A stretch of 64,000 nt of DNA from Clostridiales bacterium (GTDB taxonomy: Bacteria > Bacillota > Clostridia > Oscillospirales > Oscillospiraceae): contig JAQXKZ010000039.1 in assembly GCA_029010715.1 (NCBI GenBank), positions 1-64,000 on the forward strand. Reading direction: 5' to 3'. The notes beneath the pieces were generated by a model, which saw nothing but the letters and a program-made list of their open reading frames with translations, was not told the DNA's origin and made no database searches. Within the stretch, counting starts at the first letter, position 1; each line of letters starts with the position of its first letter. Below, one piece after another: positions 45,162-53,210 of the stretch. Both the position numbers and the translations under genes were made by a program.

Positions 45162-45902
45162 TTGCAAATAACACCGCTCAAAGTCTGGATCGCGTCCGTC
45201 GGGCTGACGCTGCTCTGCGCGGCTCTGTGCCGGGTATATCTGGAGTGCTGCCGGGTAAAGGATCATAAAAAGGCCTTCTGGTACAAGGGCGCGGCCGGAC
45301 TTTGTTTTGTCCTGCTCGGGCTGATGGGTATGTCCGGAAGCGTAAAGTGCGCGCTGTCGCCGGGAGTGTATTGCTCCCGTGTTTCTGCGGACTTCGCCCG
45401 GATGATCGCGGCAGGGCTCGGCCTCGGCCTGATGGGCGACCAGCTGCTCGCGCTGCGTTTTATATACGGAAAATATGAGACGCAGTTCTTTGCCGCCGGA
45501 ACGCTCAGCTTTGCGTTCGGCCACATCCTGTACATATGCGCCCTGTCAATGCGCGCTCCGGGAATACTTGTGACCGGCCTTGCCATCGGTCTTGCCGTGC
45601 TCGCGGTCTCGGTCGTATTCAACTGCCGCAAGGACACAAACGCCGGAAAAATGCAGGCGCCGGGTATGCTGTATATGGCGATAGTGGCGTTTATGGGCGC
45701 GCTCGCGGTTTCGGTCGCGATACACGCGCCGTCGGTGCCGGCCACACTCTTCGCGCTCGGCGGGGTCTGCTTTATAGTCAGCGACAATCTTCTCTGTGTT
45801 TACTGTTTCGGAAGCGACAGGCGCTTCGGAGTCAACATCGGCGTGCATGCGACCTATTATGCCGCCCAGCTTCTTATCGCGTGGAGCGTGTTCTTTATGT
45901 GA
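45162..45902 (+). CDS. YhhN/TMEM86-like membrane protein (lysoplasmalogenase family)
   Basis: A 246-residue protein with about eight hydrophobic helices. The C-terminal FALGGVCFIVSDNLLCV and HATYYAAQLLIAWSVF are family signatures of YhhN/TMEM86 proteins, which hydrolyse lysoplasmalogen vinyl ethers. Plasmalogens are common in Clostridia, so this activity is plausible but unproven here. A TTG start at 45162 is chosen because GGGAGGAG lies 5 nt upstream; earlier codons read through the promoter and leader. The GNAT gene starts 25 bp downstream, likely in the same transcript. Confidence 0.72.
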   Translation: MQITPLKVWIASVGLTLLCAALCRVYLECCRVKDHKKAFWYKGAAGLCFVLLGLMGMSGSVKCALSPGVYCSRVSADFARMIAAGLGLGLMGDQLLALRFIYGKYETQFFAAGTLSFAFGHILYICALSMRAPGILVTGLAIGLAVLAVSVVFNCRKDTNAGKMQAPGMLYMAIVAFMGALAVSVAIHAPSVPATLFALGGVCFIVSDNLLCVYCFGSDRRFGVNIGVHATYYAAQLLIAWSVFFM

Positions 45903-45927
45903 ACGTCTGCGGAGGGAGATAGCAGAC

Positions 45928-46407
45928 ATGAGTGACAAACTGACATTCAGAAACGCAGAGCGCAGGGACACGGCCTTGATCCTGCGGTTCATAAAGGAGC
46001 TTGCCGATTATGAAAAAATGCTGGATGAGGTGGTTGCCGATGAAGCCACGCTTGAAGAATGGCTCTTCGACAAGCAAAAGGCGGAGGTCATCTTCGCAGT
46101 CGTCGACGGCAGAGAGATAGGCTTTGCGCTGTTCTTCCACAACTTTTCCACATTCCTCGGGCACGCCGGTATTTACCTTGAGGATCTGTACGTAATGCCG
46201 GAATACCGCGGCAAGGGTTACGGAAAAGCGATACTGAAAAAGCTCGCCTCGATTGCCGTCGAGCGCGGCTGCGGGCGGCTCGAATGGTGGTGCCTTGACT
46301 GGAACAAGCCCAGCATCGATTTTTATCTGTCCTTGGGCGCGGAGCCTATGTCGGACTGGACGGTTTACCGCATCGCCGGGGACACGCTCAGGCAGCTTGC
46401 CGACTGA
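45928..46407 (+). CDS. GNAT family N-acetyltransferase
   Basis: A 159-residue acetyl-CoA-dependent acetyltransferase. LEDLYVMPEYRGKGYGKAIL contains the strand and RGKGYG pyrophosphate loop, followed by LEWWCLDWNKPSIDFYLSLGAEPM. It resembles spermidine/diamine acetyltransferase-like members; the acceptor is unknown. The ORF track begins 44 codons early inside the preceding gene; the ATG at 45928 follows GGAGGGAG. Confidence 0.9.
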   Translation: MSDKLTFRNAERRDTALILRFIKELADYEKMLDEVVADEATLEEWLFDKQKAEVIFAVVDGREIGFALFFHNFSTFLGHAGIYLEDLYVMPEYRGKGYGKAILKKLASIAVERGCGRLEWWCLDWNKPSIDFYLSLGAEPMSDWTVYRIAGDTLRQLAD

Positions 46408-46438
46408 GCGGACAGTTACAGCATTTCGGGGAGAGAAC

Positions 46439-46471
46439 ATGGACATAGAATTATATTATCAGGGAAAATAA
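46439..46471 (+). pseudogene. Ten-codon remnant resembling an alpha/beta hydrolase start
   Basis: MDIELYYQGK followed by a stop, with a good GGGGAGAG site upstream. The peptide resembles the first strand of small alpha/beta hydrolases (pattern MxIELYYxExG before the LLHGNG loop). The rest of such a gene is absent and a terminator follows 15 bp later, so this may be the stump of a deleted gene. Confidence 0.3.
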
Positions 46472-46485
46472 GAGAATAAAGAATG

Positions 46486-46526
46486 AAAAACTCCCTGCGC
46501 TTTACGGAAAAGCGCAGGGAGTTTTT
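46486..46526 (+). terminator. Intrinsic terminator after GNAT
   Basis: AAAAACTCCCTGCGCTTT pairs perfectly over 18 bp with its complement around a 5-nt loop, giving A/T runs on both sides. Confidence 0.92.
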
Positions 46527-46563
46527 CACAGAGGGGTACAAGCGTAAAATACGCAGAAACTTG

Positions 46564-46593
46564 TTGACATTATATATATTATATATATATAAT
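46564..46593 (+). promoter_or_regulatory. AT-rich promoter of the orphan gene
   Basis: TTGACA and TATAAT with an 18-bp spacer that consists almost entirely of alternating T and A, unlike any other promoter in this window. Confidence 0.7.
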
Positions 46594-46634
46594 TGTACTC
46601 TGCCAGGAGAGAAAAAGAATGGGGGAAATGTAAT

Positions 46635-47129
46635 ATGAGATATGTAATTTATGTAGTCATAGCGTACGTTCTCCTTACGAGCAGCATGGGCGCGCCCTTT
46701 ATCAGCAGGTTAGCCTTAGCGGCAATTATTTATTTTGTTGCCAAATGGTGCGGAATCATGAGCCCGAAGGAATCTGCTGCCTCAAACCCGAAGGAATCTA
46801 CTGCCTCAAAGTTTCGGTCAATGTCCGACGAAACCCGGGCTGACCCGAAATTTAAAGCGGAGAAAAAGGCACAGCGTCAAGCACAGAAAGATGCAGACAG
46901 AGAAGCCGTGGAGAGAATCGTTAACGGGTTTCTGCGTGATGCAGAGCAGTGCGCAAAGCGCGGCGGCCGCTCCATGAGATATGATCTGAGGTATCTGCTT
47001 CCTGATGATAAAAAATATGTTGAGAGAGCAGCCATGGAATTGGGAAAAAGAGGATTCATTTTTGTTCAGGTCTATTTTCCCACCGGTAGTGATTTCGATG
47101 GAACTGGGTACATAAAAGCCCGCTGGTGA
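46635..47129 (+). CDS. Orphan membrane-anchored hypothetical protein
   Basis: A 164-residue protein I do not recognise. It has an N-terminal hydrophobic region (YVIYVVIAYVLLTSSM, then RLALAAIIYFVAKWCG), a repeated PKESAAS/PKESTAS linker, a highly charged coiled-coil-like stretch (DPKFKAEKKAQRQAQKDADREAVERIV) and a C-terminal ~60-residue domain that ends in VYFPTGSDFDGTGYIKARW. Base composition is lower in GC than its neighbours, suggesting recent acquisition. AGGAGAG lies upstream of a four-codon mini-ORF (MGEM) whose stop is 1 nt before this ATG, so coupling is possible. Confidence 0.6.
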   Translation: MRYVIYVVIAYVLLTSSMGAPFISRLALAAIIYFVAKWCGIMSPKESAASNPKESTASKFRSMSDETRADPKFKAEKKAQRQAQKDADREAVERIVNGFLRDAEQCAKRGGRSMRYDLRYLLPDDKKYVERAAMELGKRGFIFVQVYFPTGSDFDGTGYIKARW

Positions 47130-47137
47130 TCTTCACG

Positions 47138-47191
47138 AAAAAAGGACGACTTTCACTGACACATGCGTATCGGAGAAAGCCGTCCTTTTTT
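47138..47191 (+). terminator. Intrinsic terminator between convergent genes
   Basis: AAAAAAGGACG pairs with CGTCCTTTTTT, and CTTTC with GAAAG inside. It can act in both directions for the orphan gene and DUF896. Confidence 0.85.
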
Positions 47192-47212
47192 AGTTTAGAA
47201 CCTTTCTGCCTT

Positions 47213-47431
47213 TTATGCCTTGGGCGTCTCGCCCTTTTTCGGCAGCTTGTGCTTCTTGCCGTCGGGCGTGACGATATAGGTGTTCTCCAGCAGCTCTATC
47301 GTGCCGCGGCGCCAGTCCTCGATATACTCCTTGCGCAGCGCGGCGCGCTCCTCCTGCTCATCTGCGGTCAGCTCCCGCTCCTTTGCAAGATGCGCAAGCT
47401 CGTTTATGCGGTCAAGCTTTTCCTGTGTCAT
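47213..47431 (-). CDS. DUF896 family protein (YnzC-like)
   Basis: A 72-residue cytosolic protein. The helical hairpin KLDRINELAHLAKERELTADEQEERAALRKEYI and the following RRGTIELLENTYIVTPDG are the DUF896 pattern; Bacillus YnzC is SOS-linked but its role is unclear. The start overlaps the stop of the YfbR-like gene by 4 bp. Confidence 0.9.
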   Translation of the reverse strand: MTQEKLDRINELAHLAKERELTADEQEERAALRKEYIEDWRRGTIELLENTYIVTPDGKKHKLPKKGETPKA

Positions 47432-48030
47432 GCTTTGCCCTCCTCGTCTATAGTCCCCAGCTCGTCGAGCGTCAGCTCAAAGGCCGGGATGAATTTATCC
47501 AAGAAATATTTCACCTCCGGCAGCGGGCTCGCGTCGAGTATGGCGCGGGTCTGCTTCTCGGCGGAAATAAACTCGTTATTGCCGGCCTTGCGCTCCTCAA
47601 TGCACTTGATGTATGCCGAGAGCTTGTCGGCGGCTTTGACGATATCGTGCAGCTGTACGGAGTCCTCGCCGCAGAGCAGGGACTCGTATGTGCCGCGCAT
47701 TGCTTCCGGCAGCGTGGCAATGAGCTTGCTGCAGGCGAGCTGCTCGACCTGCCTGTAGGCGTTCTGTATGTCCTCGCTGTGGTATTTTATCGGCGTCGGC
47801 AAGTCGCCGGTCAGTATTTCGGAGCTGTCGTGAAACAGCGCGACGGACGCGCACTTATCCGGGTCGCAGGGCACGCCGTAAATGTCGCGGCGGATGACAG
47901 CCAATGCATGCGCTATGACTGCGACCATGTGGCTGTGTTCCTGAATGTTCTCCGGCAGCGAGTTTCTCATCAGGCTCCAGCGGCCGATGTAGCGCATACG
48001 CGAAATATAGGCAAAAAAGTTGTGGCTCAT
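47428..48030 (-). CDS. YfbR-like HD-domain 5'-nucleotidase
   Basis: A 200-residue metal-dependent phosphohydrolase. FFAYISRMRYIGRWSLMRN at the start and the HD-superfamily ligands EHSHMVAVIAH, ALFHDSSEILTGD and KAADKLSAYIKC match YfbR, which dephosphorylates deoxynucleoside 5'-monophosphates. The ORF track starts at a TTG 17 codons earlier; the ATG at 48030 fits the family N-terminus, although its ribosome binding site (GGAG) is distant. It is coupled to the DUF896 gene. Confidence 0.88.
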   Translation of the reverse strand: MSHNFFAYISRMRYIGRWSLMRNSLPENIQEHSHMVAVIAHALAVIRRDIYGVPCDPDKCASVALFHDSSEILTGDLPTPIKYHSEDIQNAYRQVEQLACSKLIATLPEAMRGTYESLLCGEDSVQLHDIVKAADKLSAYIKCIEERKAGNNEFISAEKQTRAILDASPLPEVKYFLDKFIPAFELTLDELGTIDEEGKA

Positions 48031-48157
48031 ATCGTTTACCGATTCTCCGTATATTGATTCTCTGTCTGATTTGTGGTTCAATTGATTCTATCACGGCGGA
48101 GGGCATATTTCAACATCCATGTCAGAGCCTCGTTGAAGGCGGTTAATACCAGGTTAC

Positions 48158-48272
48158 AACAGAAGGCAGACAAGGATCTGCGCCGCGGAATCGCGTAAGG
48201 CGCAGAGCATAACGGAGATATATGCTCATGGGCGCCAACGGGGCACGCCGCGATTATGACCGGGAAGAATGT
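48158..48272 (+). repeat. Intergenic repeat element, copy 1, with small ORF
   Basis: Shares a long, gapped similarity with 55525-55650: AACAGAA.GC.GACAAG at the left, then the nearly invariant GCGCAGAGCATAA and GGAGATATATG, then a region that aligns codon for codon. A small frame starts at 48222 (MLMGANGARRDYDREEC) and stays open into the following amidohydrolase region. The antisense frame is also similar (FPVIIAAC...HISPLCSAP). I know no family for either. Confidence 0.6.
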
Positions 48273-48358
48273 CCCGTTCAGCATAAAATCCGGCTCTCGC
48301 CGTGGGAGCACCGGCGTCTGAATGAGACGGCGGAAAAAGGTTTAAAAGGAGTTGGAGC

Positions 48359-49498
48359 ATGTATAAGGGACATAAGGTGCTCGACGGGCACGTACACTAT
48401 ACGCTTGACATAGACCCGGACTATTTTGTCTCGCTGCTGGACAAAACCGGCACGGACACGGCAAATCTTGCAGTCATAACGCACGGGGACCGCGTCTCCT
48501 GCACGCCGGAGGCGCTGGCGCTCAAGGACATGTATCCGGGACGCTTTTATGTTTTCGGCAGCCTTGACCCCTGCCTTTACTACCGCGGCGGGGAGGGCAT
48601 GGGCGCGCTGATGGCGGAGTATGCGCAGAGCCTGCTCGCCGCCGGCTGCGACGGTATAAAGCTGCTCGAGGGCAAGCCGCAGCTGAGGCGCGCGCTGCCG
48701 GTGCCGGACTTCGACCTGCAGTGCTGGCGTGCTTTCTGGGACTGGGTCGAGCGGGAGAGGGTGCCGGTGCTCTGGCACGTCAATGACCCGGAAAATTTCT
48801 GGGACAGAAGCTCGGTACCGGTCTGGGCCGCTCGGCAGGGCTGGCTCTACGACGAGAGCTACATCAACAACGAGGAGCAGTACCGCCAGGTGCTTTCCGT
48901 CGTGCAGCAGCACCCGCAGATTAAAATAGTTTTCGCACATTTCTTCTTCATGTCGGCGCAGCTGCCGAGACTGGAAAAGATCCTGAGCGCGTACCCTGAG
49001 GTCATGACCGACCTCACGCCGGGCATAGAGATGTACGAAAACTTCTCGCGCACGCCTGATGAAACGCGCCGTTTCTTCGACAGGTTCCACGACCGCATAA
49101 TATACGGCACCGACATCGGCAGCCGTTTCGTCTACAACACCGAGGGCAGGCCCTTCAACGAGAAGGAGAACCTTCGCCGGCCCGAGATCGTGCGTGCGTT
49201 TGTTTCGGACACGGGGAGTGAGACCGTGGCTTCGGACGGAAACTTCGTCCATGACAGGCCGGATTTTGAAATGATGGGCCTCGGACTGGACGGAGAGAGG
49301 CTCGACGAGGTGCTGAGCGGCAATTTTCAAAGATTCGTGGGCGGAGAGCCGCTCCCGGTCATACCGGAAAAGGCTCTGGAGCTCTGCCGGGATACCCGCC
49401 GCAAGCTGGAAAGAGCGGCGGCGCTGCCGGGCTTTAAGCCCGACTTCGCAGGAATCGAAAAGGCCGAAGCGTATTTTTCGGGCAAATGCGGCAGATAA
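48359..49498 (+). CDS. Amidohydrolase family protein (amidohydrolase 2 type)
   Basis: A 379-residue TIM-barrel hydrolase or decarboxylase. LDGHVHYTLD gives the first metal HxH, LWHVNDP and FAHFFF the middle histidines, and IIYGTDIGSRF the catalytic aspartate. Relatives of the PF04909 group act on ring compounds or decarboxylate aromatic acids; the substrate cannot be told. AAAGGAG lies 9 nt before the ATG. A single gene, downstream of repeat copy 1. Confidence 0.82.
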   Translation: MYKGHKVLDGHVHYTLDIDPDYFVSLLDKTGTDTANLAVITHGDRVSCTPEALALKDMYPGRFYVFGSLDPCLYYRGGEGMGALMAEYAQSLLAAGCDGIKLLEGKPQLRRALPVPDFDLQCWRAFWDWVERERVPVLWHVNDPENFWDRSSVPVWAARQGWLYDESYINNEEQYRQVLSVVQQHPQIKIVFAHFFFMSAQLPRLEKILSAYPEVMTDLTPGIEMYENFSRTPDETRRFFDRFHDRIIYGTDIGSRFVYNTEGRPFNEKENLRRPEIVRAFVSDTGSETVASDGNFVHDRPDFEMMGLGLDGERLDEVLSGNFQRFVGGEPLPVIPEKALELCRDTRRKLERAAALPGFKPDFAGIEKAEAYFSGKCGR

Positions 49499-49501
49499 GT
49501 C

Positions 49502-49530
49502 TTGCAAAAGCTTGACAGCGGTGTTAGAAT
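49502..49530 (+). promoter_or_regulatory. Promoter of typA
   Basis: TTGCAA and TAGAAT with a 17-bp spacer, about 75 bp before the ATG. Confidence 0.55.
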
Positions 49531-49606
49531 TTCACTTTGTGTTGAAAATAGTACATGGAAGCTTGGGACGCAGTGATGCGGGCCCTTCAAGGGAGTTCTG
49601 AAAGAT

Positions 49607-51427
49607 ATGGATAAGCTTAGAAACGTTGCCATAATCGCGCATGTCGACCACGGCAAGACCACTCTTGTCGACGAGATGCTTAAGCAGTCCGGCGTTTACC
49701 GCGAGAATCAGGAGATCGTCGACAGGGTCATGGACTCGAATGACCTGGAACGTGAACGCGGCATAACCATCATGGCAAAAAATACCGCCGTGTGGTATGG
49801 CGATACGAAAATAAACATAGTTGATACCCCGGGCCACGCCGACTTCGGCGGAGAGGTCGAGCGTATACTCAAGATGGTCAACGGCGTCATCCTGCTGGTC
49901 GACGCCGCCGAGGGACCAATGCCCCAGACGCGCTTCGTGCTCAGCCGCGCGCTTGAGCTGGGGCACCGCGTCATTGTGGTGCTCAACAAGATAGACCGCC
50001 CTGACCAGCGCATACACGAGGTCATTGATGAGATACTTGAACTGCTCATGGACCTTAACGCCACTGACGAGCAGCTGGATTCCCCCATGCTGTTCTGCTC
50101 CGGCAGACAGGGCACGGCCAGCTATTCCCCGGACGTCCCGGGCACCGATCTCAAACCCCTCTTTGATACCATTCTGGATTACATTCCCGAGCCGTGCATG
50201 GATCTCGCCGGGCCATTCCAGATGCTCGTCAGCAGCATCGACTACAATGAGTACGTCGGCCGCATAGCCATCGGACGTATTGAGCGCGGCGTCATCAGGC
50301 AGAATCAGGAGATCGAGGTCTGCAACTACCACAATCCCGACACGCCTCCGGTCAGGGCAAAGGCCGTGTCTCTCTATCAGTTTGAGGGGCTCAACCGCGT
50401 GCCGGTAACCGAGGCCGGCGCCGGCAACATCATAGCCATGAGCGGTATCGGCGACGTAACGATCGGCGACACCGTCTGCGCAAAGGGCTTTGCCGAGCCT
50501 CTTGCCTTCGTCAGGATCGGCGCGCCCACTCTGGAGATGACCTTCTCCGTCAACGACAGCCCATTCGCCGGCCGCGAGGGCAAGTTTGTCACCTCCCGCC
50601 AGATCAAGGACCGGCTCATGCGTGAGACCCTGAAGGACGTGTCCCTCAGGGTGTCCGAGATCGGAAACAGCACCGACAGCTTCAATGTCGCCGGACGCGG
50701 CGAGATGAGCCTGTCCATACTCATAGAGACCATGCGCCGTGAGGGCTATGAGTTCCAGGTATCGCCCCCGCGCGTGCTCTATCAGGAGATCGACGGCCGG
50801 AAGTGCGAGCCTGTCGAGCGCGTCGTAGTCGACGTGCCGCAGGAATACATGGGCTCCGTCATGGAGAAGCTCGGCGCACGCAAGGGCGAGTTCCTCGAAA
50901 TGACTCCCGCCGGCAGCCGCATGAAGCTCCAGTTCCTCGTTCCGTCCCGCGGCCTGTTCGGCTACCGCAACGAGTTCCTTACCGATACCAAGGGCGAAGG
51001 TATACTTGCGTCCGTGTTCGAAAAATACGCGCCCTATAAGGGCGACATCGCCCGCCGCAGCACCGGCTCTCTGATCGCTTGGGAGACCGGCGAAGCCGTG
51101 GCCTACGGCATCTGGAACGCGCAGGAGCGCGGCGCGATGTTCATCACCCCGGGCACCAAGGTCTATGCCGGTATGGTAATCGGCGTGACGCAGAAGAGCG
51201 ACGATGTGCCCGTCAATGTCTGCCGCACCAAGCACCTGACCAATACCCGCGCCTCCGGCTCCGACGAGGCCCTGCGTCTCATCCCCCCAAAACAGTTGAG
51301 TCTGGAGCAGTGCCTTGAATTCCTCGCGGACGACGAGCTGCTCGAAGTCACGCCCAAGAGCCTGCGCCTGCGCAAGAGCATACTTGACCATTCGCTCAGA
51401 ATGAAGAATGTCATGCGCAACAGGTGA
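49607..51427 (+). CDS. typA: Ribosome-associated translational GTPase TypA/BipA
   Basis: A 606-residue EF-G-like GTPase that binds the 70S ribosome and supports assembly and stress growth. G1 is AHVDHGKTTLVD, G2 ERGITI, G3 DTPGHADFGGE and G4 NKIDRP; domain II, EF-G-like domains III and V, and the unique C-terminal domain (DDVPVNVCRTKHLTNTRASG) follow. Length is standard. Monocistronic with its own promoter and terminator. Confidence 0.97.
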   Translation: MDKLRNVAIIAHVDHGKTTLVDEMLKQSGVYRENQEIVDRVMDSNDLERERGITIMAKNTAVWYGDTKINIVDTPGHADFGGEVERILKMVNGVILLVDAAEGPMPQTRFVLSRALELGHRVIVVLNKIDRPDQRIHEVIDEILELLMDLNATDEQLDSPMLFCSGRQGTASYSPDVPGTDLKPLFDTILDYIPEPCMDLAGPFQMLVSSIDYNEYVGRIAIGRIERGVIRQNQEIEVCNYHNPDTPPVRAKAVSLYQFEGLNRVPVTEAGAGNIIAMSGIGDVTIGDTVCAKGFAEPLAFVRIGAPTLEMTFSVNDSPFAGREGKFVTSRQIKDRLMRETLKDVSLRVSEIGNSTDSFNVAGRGEMSLSILIETMRREGYEFQVSPPRVLYQEIDGRKCEPVERVVVDVPQEYMGSVMEKLGARKGEFLEMTPAGSRMKLQFLVPSRGLFGYRNEFLTDTKGEGILASVFEKYAPYKGDIARRSTGSLIAWETGEAVAYGIWNAQERGAMFITPGTKVYAGMVIGVTQKSDDVPVNVCRTKHLTNTRASGSDEALRLIPPKQLSLEQCLEFLADDELLEVTPKSLRLRKSILDHSLRMKNVMRNR

Positions 51428-51451
51428 GCGCCGGCCATATATTCATATGGA

Positions 51452-51482
51452 AAAGAGGACCGGTTTGACCGGTCCTCTTTTT
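51452..51482. terminator. Bidirectional terminator of typA and the convergent hydrolase
   Basis: AAAGAGGACCGGT pairs perfectly with ACCGGTCCTCTTT around TTG, with A and T runs outside. Confidence 0.92.
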
Positions 51483-51505
51483 GCGCATATTACATATTGA
51501 AAATA

Positions 51506-52432
51506 TCAGCCGAGTATGCCGTTCACAAAGTCCACGAGGCCGGCTTCGACCTCGTCGCGCAGCTCCAGCTCGTTATGTATCTCGTGGCGGTAGCCGCTGT
51601 AGGCCTTGACCTTCACCTTGTTGCCGCTTTCGGCAAGCAGATTTGCCACATGGTACAGACCCTCGCCGTAGTTGCCGCAGGGGTCCTGATCGCCGGAGAT
51701 CAGATACACCGGCAGGGAAGAGGGAACCATTGCCGCCCACTCGGGACGCTCGATAAAGCCGTAGAGCTCGACCAGATCCCAGACCAGCTCCAGAGTGACG
51801 TCGAAGGTGTTGAACATATCGCCGGCGTGATCGCTGACTATATCGGGGTTGCAGGCTATCCAGTCGGCATCGCAGATCGGGTGCTCCACTCTCGAGGTCA
51901 TGTCGCGGAAAACCTTGGCAAACCAGACGCCGGAGCTCTGATACGGGTCGGCCTCGACGGCGGCCTTTATCCCGGGGTCGTGGAGCTCTGCCTCGCAGCC
52001 CTTGAACTGCGATACGAGACCGCAGAGCATCAGGCCCCTGAGATCCTCGCCGTAGAGCGCGGCGTAGGCGCGGCCCAGCATGGAGCCCCAGCTGTGGCCA
52101 AAGACAAAGTAGGGGAGCTCCGGGTAGTCCCTGACGGCAATGTCGTGCAGAGCCTTCTCGTCTTTCAGGTAGGTCATGTAGCCTCCGGAGTGCGGATCGC
52201 CGAGAGTACCGCTGTCGTAACCGGTTTTGCCGTGACCTATATGGTCATCTGCGTAGACAACAAAGCCCGCGGCCTGGAACTTGCTTATCATGTGCAGGTA
52301 GCGGCGGGAGTGCTCACCGAAACCGTGAATGAGCTGAATAACGGCGCGGGGCTTGCCGAGAGGACTGTAGGCCCAGGCTCTGATCGTGTCGCGGCCGTTG
52401 GCGGATGCGTAGTTTATCTCGCGTATGGACAT
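51506..52432 (-). CDS. Alpha/beta hydrolase, monoacylglycerol-lipase-like
   Basis: A 308-residue soluble hydrolase of the Hydrolase_4 group. QLIHGFGEHSRRY forms the oxyanion loop, FGHSWGSMLGR the nucleophile serine, LISGDQDPCGN the acid and YSGYRHEIHNE the catalytic histidine. The HGxxEHSxRY pattern is typical of bacterial monoacylglycerol lipases and lysophospholipases. Single gene with GAGG upstream of the ATG. Confidence 0.87.
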   Translation of the reverse strand: MSIREINYASANGRDTIRAWAYSPLGKPRAVIQLIHGFGEHSRRYLHMISKFQAAGFVVYADDHIGHGKTGYDSGTLGDPHSGGYMTYLKDEKALHDIAVRDYPELPYFVFGHSWGSMLGRAYAALYGEDLRGLMLCGLVSQFKGCEAELHDPGIKAAVEADPYQSSGVWFAKVFRDMTSRVEHPICDADWIACNPDIVSDHAGDMFNTFDVTLELVWDLVELYGFIERPEWAAMVPSSLPVYLISGDQDPCGNYGEGLYHVANLLAESGNKVKVKAYSGYRHEIHNELELRDEVEAGLVDFVNGILG

Positions 52433-52576
52433 TTTCTTTCCTCCTTATATGTTTGTATTCCGTATCGGACATTTTCATCATAGCACAGACGGCTGGGAAA
52501 GAAAACAAAAAAGACGCCGTGAGGACATCGAATATCATACCGGCGGCATTTACGGCCCCGGCACGGTAAATAACAG

Positions 52577-52605
52577 TTGACTTCTACAGTTGTAAATGTT
52601 ATTAT
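52577..52605 (+). promoter_or_regulatory. rpsO promoter with TACAGTTGTA box
   Basis: TTGACT and TATTAT with a 17-bp spacer. Within the spacer lies TACAGTTGTA (52585-52594), which fits the TACAnnTGTA operator of BlaI/CopY-type repressors. No such repressor gene is in the window. Confidence 0.55.
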
Positions 52606-52617
52606 ACTCGAGTATGC

Positions 52618-52718
52618 GCCCGTGTTCTCAGCGCTGGGGTCATGCCGCTATGCGGTAGCCTTTCCGCCCATTGCCGGGACACAGGGTATAGTAACTATTT
52701 GAAAGGGGTATAACACCT
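52618..52718 (+). promoter_or_regulatory. Structured leader of rpsO
   Basis: GTGTTCT (about 52622) can pair with GGGACAC (about 52677), enclosing a CCGC-TAT-GCGG hairpin. rpsO leaders commonly fold so that S15 represses its own translation, so this is a candidate autoregulatory site; it does not match a leader class I can name. Confidence 0.4.
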
Positions 52719-52985
52719 ATGATCACCAAAGAAGTCAAGACCCAGGTCATCGCGGACAACGCCACCCACGAGGGCGATACCGGTTCGCCCGAAGTCCAGA
52801 TCGCTATCCTCTCTCAGCGCATCCGTGAGCTGACAGAGCACCTGAAGAATCATCCCAATGACGACCACAGCCGTCTGGGCATGTACAAGATGGTCGGTAA
52901 GCGCCGCCGTCTGCTGGACTATCTCGCAAAGAAAGATATCGAGCGCTACCGCGCTATCATTGCAAAGCTGGGCATCCGCAAGTAA
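52719..52985 (+). CDS. rpsO: 30S ribosomal protein S15
   Basis: An 88-residue primary 16S rRNA-binding protein of the small subunit. [36 protein letters not shown] is the family core, and [12 protein letters not shown] the standard C-terminus. AAAGGGG precedes the ATG. It is followed by a terminator and then pnp, the order widely conserved in bacteria. Confidence 0.98.
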   Translation: MITKEVKTQVIADNATHEGDTGSPEVQIAILSQRIRELTEHLKNHPNDDHSRLGMYKMVGKRRRLLDYLAKKDIERYRAIIAKLGIRK

Positions 52986-53026
52986 TTTCCGGCTCTGCAT
53001 CGCCGAGGTTTATGAAGGTTTTTTGC

Positions 53027-53060
53027 AGGGAGACAATTTAATATTGTCTCCCTCGTTTTT
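53027..53060 (+). terminator. Intrinsic terminator after rpsO
   Basis: AGGGAGACAAT pairs with ATTGTCTCCCT around TTAAT, followed by CGTTTTT. A second small stem, CGCAGGG/CCCTGCG, follows at about 53072-53095. Confidence 0.85.
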
Positions 53061-53124
53061 AATCCGAAAAAAACCGCAGGGCGTTTACCCTGCGCAGAAA
53101 CGTAAAATATGCACTTTCCGGTAG

Positions 53125-53175
53125 CTTAGTATTTGAAGAAGCTCCGCTTCAGGCAGCGTTTCTTCAAGTGCTAAG
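53125..53175 (+). promoter_or_regulatory. Long stem-loop in the pnp leader
   Basis: CTTAGTATTTGAAGAA (53125-53140) pairs with TTCTTCAAGTGCTAAG (53160-53175) in 16 positions with two G-U pairs, and GCT/AGC extends it inward. It ends 35 bp before the pnp start. A similar stem in enterobacterial pnp leaders is cut by RNase III and controlled by PNPase itself. Confidence 0.65.
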
Positions 53176-53210
53176 TATCGGAGGGCGCAGAAAATATAAG
53201 GAGAAAGCAA

